A DNA stretch of 64,000 nt, from assembly GCA_947646735.1 (NCBI GenBank), contig CANTFK010000877.1, positions 273,586 through 337,585 on the forward strand, written 5' to 3'. Source of the stretch: Peronospora farinosa. Lineage: Eukaryota; Oomycota; Peronosporomycetes; Peronosporales; Peronosporaceae. Below, one piece after another: positions 30,474 to 40,326 of this stretch. The translations under genes and the position numbers were made by a program. A model generated the notes under the pieces. It did no database searches. It had not been told where the DNA came from and was given only the letters and a program-made list of their open reading frames with translations. Numbering within the stretch: the first letter of the stretch is position 1; each line of letters begins with the position of its first letter.

Positions 30474-32347
30474 ACCATGAGGAAATTGTATGTAAAACCC
30501 CTCCTTCTCAACTAGACGATGCTAGTTTAGAGTCCTATGTTTCCAATAGGGGGGATGATACGGACCCACTAACGTGTCTAAAATGCAAGAAAATGTTTTT
30601 ATCGAAAGCGAGTCTTCGAAACCATGGAACCACAATTGATCCGTGTGACGAATCACGTGTTGTGATATCATCAACAGGAGGTAAAATCGAGTCGAGAACT
30701 TGTTTCAAGTGTGATAAAACTTTTTCAAGTTGCCAGGGATTGAGAAAACATCTTAAGAGGATTAAATCTTGTGATCAAGAGAAAGAAATAGTGTCTACTG
30801 TGATACGTCGTCAATCTTTGACGCCAAAGAAAACGTGCTCCAAGTGTGGCAAGACATTTTCAAGTTCACAAAATCTTCGTATTCATATGAATCGAGTGAA
30901 ACCGTGTACCCAAGATAGAAAGAACGTGCTGGATCCTACGACTTTATCGGGTGAAACATTACCGACTATAGTAACGTCAATGAGCTCTGATGAATTGAGC
31001 AAAGGAGCAGAACGGACAGTTAGGGCAAAATATCAGGCCCGCAAAGCGTATCTTGTGAATCGAACGAAAGAGACCGAGACAAAATTGGATCTAGATAAAA
31101 ATGCACCGGATGAAACGTTACATGAGAGTGACAAGGTGGAATCATTAAGTCGTGGAGTAAAGAGGCCACGTGTGCAGGAAGAACCAGCACAAGAACATGA
31201 GTCAGCTGGTTCTCCCTCGGATGTATCCGGCTTAACACAGCCACGCACGCGGACACCCTCGCACACTACAACTTCAAAGAAAGTGTCGACTTCAGAGGGA
31301 AAATCCGGGCATCAACTGAACAAGGGACATAATGGTGATTTACTTGCAGGAGGATGTAGTTGCCCACCATGCGTTCGACGGTGGGCGAGAAAACTCATGA
31401 TTCGGATGCAGCAACTTGAAGACGAGGTATTGATGTTGAGCCGAGAGAAATCAACAGGTGCTGCTACTACAAAAACAGCAAGTGCAAAGCCGCGTGTGGA
31501 TTCTGAAGCGACCCAATGCTTATCTGAAAGTGTGACTGGTGGCGTTATTAGTAGCTTTCAGGCAAAGCCAGCGGATATTTTTGAGTCGCTAATTAACTTC
31601 AGCAATGCTGCAGTTACATCTCAACTATCAGAGCGCGGGGTGTCGAACAACGAGGCCAGTACTAAGCTCGGTGTGTTGCTTGAAGCTGACGGTCAATCGC
31701 TTCACAATAGAGATAACCTAGGCGGTCTGCAACGTGTTGACGATGGTAATGAAAACCAAAGTGTGATTGCTTCGGTCATGCAAGCCGTCAATTCCGACAC
31801 ACAAAGCCTGATAGACGCGTACAAGCACATGAATGACCAAATCTTGTTGAACGAAAGGGCAGTTGAAGAATCCAGTAGTCACGTTCATGCTCTAGTGGGG
31901 TATAGTCCCACGGCAGCAACGGACTTTCGTAGACAAGTAAATGAGTTACAAGCATCCATTGGCGCGGAAAAGACTAAGCGTGATGTTAGAGTGGCAGCTC
32001 TTATTGCACACGTGTGGAAACCTCGGTACGAAGAATTTAAATCGTTGTTTGACACTCCATTCCAGAACGCACCCCGCAATGAGCAAGTCTATCATAAAAA
32101 ATGGGCGGAGGTTGCAAGCGAGATATACATGAAAGATAACATTATTTCTGAATTGGAGAGACAAATGGAAGCTCTTGGAGGCGGAAATGGTCGCTCCAGG
32201 TACGCCGAGATGGGTGAATTGTCAAGCAAAATAGCAGCAGAATACGCTGCTAAAATGGCGCTCGAGAGCAAACGTGAGGGTTTCTATGTGGGCCTCGTAC
32301 AGTCCAACTCTCGCATTCGGACACTAGTTAGGAACGCCCTGTTATGA
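30470..32347 (+). CDS. Triple CCHC zinc-finger protein with coiled coil
   Basis: Single exon, 625 residues. Three fingers at residues 36-59, 78-101 and 123-146 share C-x2-C-x-K-x-F-x5-L-x2-H-x6-C. That is a C2H2-like core in which the last His is replaced by Cys (CLKCKKMF, CFKCDKTF and CSKCGKTF; each ends in C after six residues). Residues 294-327 hold G-C-S-C-P-P-C-V-R-R-W-A followed by RMQQLEDEVLML, the same module as in the divergent gene at 27380-30139. The C-terminal 250 residues are mostly helical with coiled coils (VNELQASIGAEKTK, NIISELERQME). Probably a nuclear DNA- or RNA-binding adaptor (inference). Confidence 0.8.
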   Translation: MNHEEIVCKTPPSQLDDASLESYVSNRGDDTDPLTCLKCKKMFLSKASLRNHGTTIDPCDESRVVISSTGGKIESRTCFKCDKTFSSCQGLRKHLKRIKSCDQEKEIVSTVIRRQSLTPKKTCSKCGKTFSSSQNLRIHMNRVKPCTQDRKNVLDPTTLSGETLPTIVTSMSSDELSKGAERTVRAKYQARKAYLVNRTKETETKLDLDKNAPDETLHESDKVESLSRGVKRPRVQEEPAQEHESAGSPSDVSGLTQPRTRTPSHTTTSKKVSTSEGKSGHQLNKGHNGDLLAGGCSCPPCVRRWARKLMIRMQQLEDEVLMLSREKSTGAATTKTASAKPRVDSEATQCLSESVTGGVISSFQAKPADIFESLINFSNAAVTSQLSERGVSNNEASTKLGVLLEADGQSLHNRDNLGGLQRVDDGNENQSVIASVMQAVNSDTQSLIDAYKHMNDQILLNERAVEESSSHVHALVGYSPTAATDFRRQVNELQASIGAEKTKRDVRVAALIAHVWKPRYEEFKSLFDTPFQNAPRNEQVYHKKWAEVASEIYMKDNIISELERQMEALGGGNGRSRYAEMGELSSKIAAEYAAKMALESKREGFYVGLVQSNSRIRTLVRNALL

Positions 32348-32539
32348 TGATATCGCACAACACATGCGCGTTTCTCAAAATTACAACGATGAAGTTGTGG
32401 GTTGCTTCACGCATCCATGGCGAATATCGTAAAATCCGTAGTATCGTGTGAGCGTAGCGATGAAGACTAAGAAAGTCTCCAATACCGCGTTCGCTGCATT
32501 TGATATCAAATCAATAGTACCAAAAGCTTCTTGTATGTT

Positions 32540-32866
32540 TCATCTACGCTTCATGTGGAGGTAACAAGCTGACCAACGCTGATTGCCTGCCAGCTTCTCC
32601 ATTAGCTTCAAATGGGCACGCTCATAAGCTTGATAGCCTTGACATTGTAATAAGGCATACTTGGTACGTAGACGTAAGGCCAATAACTGTTGCTCTTCTG
32701 GCTCCAATAAATATAATAAATAAGTAATACCATTGTGGGTATGCGAGCAGAGTGCAAGCTCAGCTACACAGGCACTGATCCTGGTATCATAGGTACAACT
32801 TGAGCCTGAAAACTTGTTTTGGTTGCGTCGCGGTCTGCTTCCCAGTCGTTCGTTGTCTGAATTCCA
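32540..32866 (-). pseudogene. ORF without ATG, possible orphan exon
   Basis: Minus-strand open frame of 108 codons with no start ATG, reading SCTYDTRISACVAELALCSH, then YLLYLLEPEEQQLLALRLRT and KLMEKLAGNQRWSACYLHMK to a stop at 32540. The even, helix-forming composition looks like real protein, but no splice acceptor linked to a start codon is clear upstream. It lies immediately 3' of the membrane-protein gene on the same strand. It could be a last exon of an unseen gene or a remnant. Family unknown. Confidence 0.35.
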
Positions 32867-32902
32867 TCATGTGTATGTGCCAAATATACAGCACTTCTTC
32901 TA

Positions 32903-34237
32903 TCAAAAGCATTGCTTAATGTACGGGTAATAGACGACGATAGCCGCAAGAAAGACAGCCATTCGATCAAGCACGCCATAAGATCGGCTATCCACGGGAA
33001 AATAGAACGCCGAAGTTGATACCTTGGCCATTTGCCGAACGTGTGTCATCCACTGGCGACACCACTGTCCAATCGCAATGGCGCCAAACAGCACAACCAC
33101 TTCCACAAAGCTGAAATCCGAGCCATCTGAGCCCAAACGAACAGCGGCAAACATCACTGCACCACAGGTCATCGAGATTATTGAGGCTTCAATATGCTTA
33201 GTAATAGCTCCAGACTTGAGAAGCGGAGGACGGCACCATTTAAAAGCCAGAGGCCAGTGCAGCTGCAATTCTTTAGCGAGAGTATCACCCACATCTGCAG
33301 CCAGAACTACAAGCACAAACAACGCGAGCTGATTTCGAAGCGACTGGCTCATTGTCTCGTCCATCAGGTCTGCAAAAGCGATGAGCGGTGACACGATACA
33401 TACAAGGCCAAGCATGTCGCACAGAACGAGCAGCAAGCTCTGCATAACGACCTTGCTCGTCACAACACGGAAGACGATAATAATGATAGCACCAACCAAA
33501 ATGATAAACAGTGGTTCAATCTGTGCATCAGAAGCGATGAAATGTAGCTGCAGCTTCACAAATGCGTTCATACTGGCCACCAGAACGCAGATCTGATAAA
33601 TGATGACCACAACTGCGTCGGTTGCAGAGGGGGCAAGGGAGCTACAGAAAATAGACACGAACGCCGCCTCCACGGACGCGCCGATCGTCATGTGCCATCC
33701 AGAGGCGGGATTGTTGCCATTTAATGCGTAAGCCAAGACGACGCTTACGACAGCACCCAATAAGGCCAGTAGAAGCGCAGCAATGTACCAACGGCCGCAG
33801 CACATTTTACTCACCATTGGATCAATAGCAAAGCTTTTAGCTCGCATGGATTCGTATAATTGACGCGCATAGCGCTCCCTGGGGTCTTCTCTTGTAAGAA
33901 CTGGTTGATCCTCTCGCTCCTGTATCTCTTGTTCCTGTATCTGCGGTTCCAATTCTCCTATCTCCTGTTTTGTTGCCAATATGTCGTCATCGTGTATGGT
34001 TATAGCAAGTAGTAATCGCTGTCGAATACGAAAAGCCAGCCAACTCCATTCAATGACAGCCACAGCCAGCATTAATTGTCCAAGAAAGAGCAAAAGATAA
34101 GCATCTCCAATCTCTACAAGCACCACAACAGCTGTAGGAAGCAGTACAAATGTTACAATTGGAAAGAATGTCACAAGTACGTGGGACGAACACACAATAT
34201 GGCAAGGAAGCCGTCGCTCCTCTAAGTCCATATACAT
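32903..34237 (-). CDS. CDP-diacylglycerol synthase-like membrane protein (divergent)
   Basis: Single exon, 444 residues, with about ten hydrophobic segments: two near the N-terminus, a charged cytosolic loop (residues ~85-135, EIGELEPQIQEQEIQEREDQ), then eight more. The C-terminal stretch SRSYGVLDRMAVFLAAIVVY followed by YPY resembles the CTP_transf_1 signature H-G-G-x-x-D-R-x-D of phosphatidate cytidylyltransferases. However, HGG and the second Asp are replaced and the upstream K-R-x4-K-D motif is missing. Catalytic activity is therefore doubtful. It is a paralogue of the gene at 35624-36916: same segment order, the same KMFAV/KSFAI-type block before segment 3, and the same Y-P-Y end. Confidence 0.6.
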   Translation of the reverse strand: MYMDLEERRLPCHIVCSSHVLVTFFPIVTFVLLPTAVVVLVEIGDAYLLLFLGQLMLAVAVIEWSWLAFRIRQRLLLAITIHDDDILATKQEIGELEPQIQEQEIQEREDQPVLTREDPRERYARQLYESMRAKSFAIDPMVSKMCCGRWYIAALLLALLGAVVSVVLAYALNGNNPASGWHMTIGASVEAAFVSIFCSSLAPSATDAVVVIIYQICVLVASMNAFVKLQLHFIASDAQIEPLFIILVGAIIIIVFRVVTSKVVMQSLLLVLCDMLGLVCIVSPLIAFADLMDETMSQSLRNQLALFVLVVLAADVGDTLAKELQLHWPLAFKWCRPPLLKSGAITKHIEASIISMTCGAVMFAAVRLGSDGSDFSFVEVVVLFGAIAIGQWCRQWMTHVRQMAKVSTSAFYFPVDSRSYGVLDRMAVFLAAIVVYYPYIKQCF

Positions 34238-34739
34238 TTATATAATGATTAAACGATTGAGGCTCCGTGTCAGTTATTTATTTTAATGAGGGCTAGGGTA
34301 AATGTATGGCAGCGACATTGGATAGAGGATAAAAAAGGGACTTTCACTGGTTGTTGATCCTCTCAGGCTCGTTGATCTGTCGTGTATATCTATTTCTACA
34401 GGAAAACCGCGTTGAGTGTTTGTATATTATTGATCTGTACCTGCTGCCGGCCATTAGGTTTGACTTTTACGTAATGCTGTAGTGATATGAGTGTATGGTA
34501 AGCACTTTTTTGAGAAATATGTATATTATTCTTATTTTGGAGGCTTGTCATTGATAGTGACAAACCACTAGTCAGTGCTTTGCTATAAAATGTAGTAAAA
34601 GATCGTAGGATGCTCCTGCTTTTAGCAGACGGAAGCTTCAGAGAATGGCAACCACTTTCCGATGTCGCAGTCACTAGCACATCTCTAGAAATACAAATAC
34701 ACGTACGGACTTCCAGGTCTAGGAATGCTACAGAGTAGC
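34238..34739. other. Intergenic, nothing recognised
   Basis: AT-rich. A 116-codon minus-strand frame (34396-34746) has no recognisable motif and poor amino-acid distribution, so I do not call it. Confidence 0.4.
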
Positions 34740-35275
34740 TACCCATTAGTTGAATCTGTACTTCCTAAAACGAAAAATATACTTGACATGCACCGGGCAA
34801 CACGAAGACCTCCTACATATCCTCTGGGACTGCGTAGGAGCGACCAAATCTTGGGCACACATCTCATGCAGTGGACACGATGGAGGTATCATCCGCTCAA
34901 ATGCTCTTGTACAGACAAGCAGCGTTATCGCGATCAGCACCGGAGCTACTTCCCTAGGATGCGGGTGGCGGGTAGTTGAGCACATGTTCCCAGACACCAC
35001 TGACATAGCTGGCCGGGCCTGGAACAGAATATGGTGGATAGCTTGCTCCGTCTACGTGACCACGCTATGGATTCAGTGGAACCGAAGTATCCATTAGCAG
35101 GAAATTGCGTCCACGGAGATAGCAGAAGTCAAACCTGTCTGCTTCGTCAACTCAAGGAACAAAAGCGAGATAAGGATGAGCAATGACGTCTACCTCCGCC
35201 TAGCAACGATAATATTCCAAGACACAATCGTCAAACCGGAATACGGAAGTGCACATAAGACATTTTTTCAGCAAT
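34740..35275 (+). mobile_element. 3' fragment of a LINE (zinc-binding RT tail)
   Basis: Plus-strand frame from about 34743 reads RNLYFLKRKIYLTCTGQHED then LLHILWDCVGATKSWAHI, matching the reverse-transcriptase zinc-binding region found after the RT domain in LINEs (C..C...E...H.[LF]w.C..a...W). It goes on with GRAWNRIWWIACSVYVTTLW and, after a stop at 35095, AEVKPVCFVNSRNKSEIRMS. RT and endonuclease parts are absent. It lies between the two membrane-protein paralogues. Confidence 0.65.
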
Positions 35276-35553
35276 CTTGTCATTCTTAACGGTAACTAGA
35301 CAGTCTGTTCCCACCTACAACCAAGAAAAGCAGACGGGAACAGCCCGTTGTACTATACAGTGACTATCGTATGCGTTGTTCAACAACCTGTTTTTCTTGG
35401 GAACGCTTGTCTATGCAAAACTTATCATCCTCGCCTAAAAGTAGCTATTCAGCGCGGTTATGCGCAAATGTGGGAGCTTTAATCACTATGTACATCGTCA
35501 CGCCATTCGATTAAAAGATGCTATTGTCTCACACCAAATTTATTAACGTCGTT

Positions 35554-35564
35554 CCCCCCCCCCC
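35554..35564. repeat. Poly-C tract (11 C)
   Basis: Eleven cytosines 60 bases before the start codon at 35624, followed by GCTTTTTTGCTGGGGG. A similar 12-C tract occurs at 42588-42599, about 100 bases before the bZIP gene. Confidence 0.9.
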
Positions 35565-35623
35565 GCTTTTTTGCTGGGGGTGGCAAGCTCAGTTGAAAGC
35601 ACGCCGCTCAGTCCAAGCAGCGT

Positions 35624-36916
35624 ATGGATCTATCGGACACCAGCTATAGCTCACACTCTCGTCATTTACAGGAAACACCACGCAAGACGATCTCCATCAG
35701 TTATAAATTCTTTGTCTTTTTCGCGACGGTGGTAGTAGCCGCGCTTTTGTTCTCTTTCATCTTCTTCTCGATTCATCAAGGCTATTCACTTCACACCGTC
35801 TACCTTCTTCAAGTCTGTTTGGCCATTGCTTTACTTGAGAAAAGTTGGTGGCATTACCGTATTCGGCATCGATTCTTGATCCCGCTAGAGACGTCCACAG
35901 CTATAAGATTTGGCAATGGGGATCCAGAGATGCCACGACGTGACACTGCAGAATACGATCGTGAACTTCTTGAGAGGATGGAACCTAAGATGTTTGCGGT
36001 GAACCGTATGACCGATAGGTTGACAAAGGATGTACGTGGTGCAGCAGTAACAATAGCGTTGGTAGCGGCGTCAATCATTGCCACTGTAAGCACCATCATA
36101 GCAATGCACACTAACAAAACATTGGCCACGTGTGCTGCGGTGGGTTCCTTTGCTGGTGTGCTAAGCGCCTGCTTAGCTCCTACGCGTAGCGATGGCGTTG
36201 CTATACTCGTTCACGAAGGTGCGCTGACTGTGACTGGCATGAACACTATGATCGTTCACTATACGAAGTCAAAGTTGGAAATGGCGGTTGTGGACTATTT
36301 GTTTGTTGCACTGGCCAGCTGGGCGATTATTGTGATTTTGCGTATTATCGTGTCGAAGAAAATGCTGGAGTGTTTTCTAATGGTTACTCTGGATACTGTT
36401 GCGCTGCTTCACGTGACTGTCATTTTGATGGAAGTGCTGGACTTCGTTGACCACCCGCTCGCAAACAACTTGCCTTTTGAACTAGCTTCTTTCTTCGTCA
36501 CGGTTGCGTCGGCTGAGTTGGGTCACTACGTGTTTAATATGGTGACTTGTCAGCTGATGCATCGCCTGTTATGGCGCTGGAAACATATGTCCTCAAGAGT
36601 ATCGATGGTATTAGACTTTATCGTGTCTGTACTATTCGGCGCTGTCGGCATGGTGATCTGGATGCTGGTTGGCGACACGGATATGAGCACCTGGAACATC
36701 GTCGCACTTCTCGGTGCAGTGGGTTTATCCCAGTTGGGGCGTTCCTTCATCTCGTTGATTCATGAAACAGCAATGGCGCCTTCGTGGAACCGTGGGACAT
36801 ATTCTGTCTGGAATAATGGCATCATGGAGTTAATGAATCCATTTCTCGTCGGCTGGATTGTGTTTTATCCGTACGCCAAAACAATTTTGGAGGCCGAATT
36901 ATCGCGTGAAAAATAG
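35624..36916 (+). CDS. CDP-diacylglycerol synthase-like membrane protein, paralogue 2
   Basis: Single exon, 430 residues, about ten hydrophobic segments with the same arrangement as the gene at 32903-34237. Shared features include an early ALLEKSWWHYRIRHRFLIP block (compare VIEWSWLAFRIRQRLLLAI in the partner), MFAVNRMTDRL after the loop, and a C-terminus with YSVWNNGIMELMNPFLVGWI followed by VFYPY. Here even the LDR of the CTP transferase signature is lost (IMELM), so this copy has drifted further and should be inactive as a cytidylyltransferase if the family call is right. Divergent orientation and 1.4 kb spacing suggest an old inverted duplication. Confidence 0.6.
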   Translation: MDLSDTSYSSHSRHLQETPRKTISISYKFFVFFATVVVAALLFSFIFFSIHQGYSLHTVYLLQVCLAIALLEKSWWHYRIRHRFLIPLETSTAIRFGNGDPEMPRRDTAEYDRELLERMEPKMFAVNRMTDRLTKDVRGAAVTIALVAASIIATVSTIIAMHTNKTLATCAAVGSFAGVLSACLAPTRSDGVAILVHEGALTVTGMNTMIVHYTKSKLEMAVVDYLFVALASWAIIVILRIIVSKKMLECFLMVTLDTVALLHVTVILMEVLDFVDHPLANNLPFELASFFVTVASAELGHYVFNMVTCQLMHRLLWRWKHMSSRVSMVLDFIVSVLFGAVGMVIWMLVGDTDMSTWNIVALLGAVGLSQLGRSFISLIHETAMAPSWNRGTYSVWNNGIMELMNPFLVGWIVFYPYAKTILEAELSREK

Positions 36917-37039
36917 GAGGGAGCAGGATAAAGTATTTATTATGGAAAGAGCTGTAAAAAGTGTTGCTTTGGAGCACGTCAATATAAGTGACCTCAAAAA
37001 GATCGATCATTGTGTTTGCTGCGTTACTCTGCAGTGCTT

Positions 37040-38471
<1,432 letters not shown>

Positions 38472-38797
38472 TTTAGTTTTTGGGATTGTCATGAAAAATG
38501 ATCAGCTCTTTATCGATTAAGACAGGTAAAGTACGAAGAAAGGAATGATTGTACTCATGACCTGTAGCAAGCATGCTTTCGTCGACATTAAGTACCTGCA
38601 ACATGAATTTGCAACTCTGCATGCAACTACAAGTGGCCTACAACATCCACTTGCTGGGGTGATTTGCAGAATGCAGTGGCAATTGCATCGTACATTTCTG
38701 CATGTTCCTTCGTATATGTTTCGACACAGCTTTGCCTTGTATTAAATTGTGAGCATCAGCCTTAAAATGACTTTTTAAAGCTATCTCCTAGATGTAT

Positions 38798-39112
38798 TCA
38801 CAAAGCACCTTCCTGCTTGAGCACCAGCTCGAGGTTGCCATCCTTGTGCAGCTTGTGCAGGTCCGAGTTGCCTCCGATAGACTTGCCACCCACGAAAATG
38901 TTGGGCACGGTGCTCTGGCCCGTAATCTCCTCCAAAGCGTCCTGCTGCTCACGGCCGTCGGAGATCTGGTCTAGCTCGACGACGTCGTACTTGGCGCCCA
39001 GTTGCGTCAGCAGCGACTTCGCCTTCGTACAGTAAGGGCAGGTACTCTTACTGTACACCACCATGGGGGTCGCGGCGACTTTAGCTTCCACGGTTTCCTT
39101 GGCGCTCGTCAT
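38798..39112 (-). CDS. Dithiol glutaredoxin
   Basis: 104 residues from the ATG at 39112; an open frame continues 47 codons upstream without a better start. Thioredoxin fold with the dithiol active site STCPYCTKAKSL, cis-proline TVPNIFVGGKSIGG and the GNSDL glutathione-binding block. It reduces protein and glutathione mixed disulfides using glutathione; it looks cytosolic, because no targeting extension is supported. Length and all motifs match classical eukaryotic glutaredoxins (human GLRX 106). The 5' leader may contain a small intron, as the upstream in-frame sequence is not conserved-looking. Confidence 0.95.
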   Translation of the reverse strand: MTSAKETVEAKVAATPMVVYSKSTCPYCTKAKSLLTQLGAKYDVVELDQISDGREQQDALEEITGQSTVPNIFVGGKSIGGNSDLHKLHKDGNLELVLKQEGAL

Positions 39113-39714
39113 TTTGATCTGTTGTTGTCTTGCTTGGTGGCTTGGAAGTAAATTTGAATCTAACGCCTTGTTGGCTTCGAAATCTTCTGGAAAATGCCTA
39201 CCAGGGAATTTTAGCCAATCGACGCACTGAAAAAGACACGGGATGAATTGCATCAGATTGAGCGAAGGGTCGCATCATTCATTAGGAAACGTCGATGGTC
39301 TCATTTGATTGTGCCACCAGTTATTGATCCTCTGACTCAACACTATCCTACCATATGTTACATGTAACTTTTCATAGACGACACTGTACATGGAACGATA
39401 CCGAATTGGTCTTAAGATGCTAGATAGCATTAGTAGTACTTTAATAATGTCATTTAACAGGTTCTTCTGCATTGGTCAGTAGCCTGGTCAAGCAAACGTC
39501 TCTTCTATTGCTTTCATTCTGTGCCGCTGAAAGAGTTGGGTGTGCAAACCTTCGCTTCGTTGACTGAGCCCACCATCAGCTTTTATACACTGCATCACCG
39601 CAGCTAGAAACAACCGGTCTGTGTTTCCACAAGTAAATGAAGCCGTTGCTTGATTCTCCTTACATCGCGTCGTTCTTCATGCTACAAGTTCCGGCTGGGC
39701 GGTCGCCACCAGAA
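39113..39714. other. Intergenic between glutaredoxin and DinB-like gene
   Basis: 602 bases with only short frames. It should contain the glutaredoxin promoter and 5' leader and the 3' UTR of the DinB-like gene. No repeats or RNA genes seen. Confidence 0.4.
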
Positions 39715-40326
39715 TTACTCGTCGTGCATTAAATAGAAATTGGCTGTAGAGGGTGCCCTACCGAAGTCTTTGGGCACACTTTGCTCTGGAAAGTGATGGC
39801 GCAGCAATACCTTCGACAACGCGTTGTGATGGATACAGTGGTGAACGGCGAAAGCGAGCTCGCGGTTGAAGGTGGACTTGAAGTCGACCTCATGACCATC
39901 GGCCGACAGCATAAAGGCAGCATGGACTGGTTGCGCCAGATTGCTTTGCGACACAGCGCAAAGCGTCCTCTTCAGCTGCTCGATTTGCTCAATTGCCGCA
40001 TGGCGGTCCTTCTCTACAGGCGTGCAGCGATCGCGAATATCGTAGTGCAATATACTTTCGCCGCTTTCTTTCTTGTGTGCAGCTATAAGTTCAAGTGGCT
40101 TGCGTATGTGATCCAGAGAGTGCCGTGTGTGTTGACCCACAGAACCCTCGAAAAGCGGACTGTAGAAAGTGTAGACAGCGTCGTCGAGGCCACAGACGAA
40201 GGCCTTGTGCTCTTCTAATATGGTTTGTACGTAGACGTGGGCACCTATGTTGTCCACCGAAGTGGAGCTTAAATTAACCACCGACTGACGGCCGAAGCGT
40301 GCTGCCGCGAGTCGCAGACTTTGCAT
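39715..40326 (-). CDS. DinB-like (YfiT/DinB four-helix) domain protein
   Basis: 203 residues, single exon, ATG at 40326. The family pattern is clear: VGQHTRHSLDHIRKPLELI (first metal-binding His on helix 1), ILHYDIRDRCTPVEKDRHAA, then RELAFAVHHCIHHNALSKVL (HxxxH on the third helix) and a C-terminal PKDFGRAPSTANFY, the 'lP..FG.APST..Y' block. These four-helix proteins bind a divalent metal through three His; substrates are mostly unknown, with thiol-dependent transfer known for some bacterial members. The N-terminus MQSLRLAAARFGRQSVV is Arg-rich without acidic residues and could be a mitochondrial signal (inference). Confidence 0.8.
   Translation of the reverse strand: MQSLRLAAARFGRQSVVNLSSTSVDNIGAHVYVQTILEEHKAFVCGLDDAVYTFYSPLFEGSVGQHTRHSLDHIRKPLELIAAHKKESGESILHYDIRDRCTPVEKDRHAAIEQIEQLKRTLCAVSQSNLAQPVHAAFMLSADGHEVDFKSTFNRELAFAVHHCIHHNALSKVLLRHHFPEQSVPKDFGRAPSTANFYLMHDE

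Noticed and set aside
34396..34746. 116-codon minus-strand ORF
   Set aside because: Low-information sequence with no domain; partly overlaps the LINE relic.
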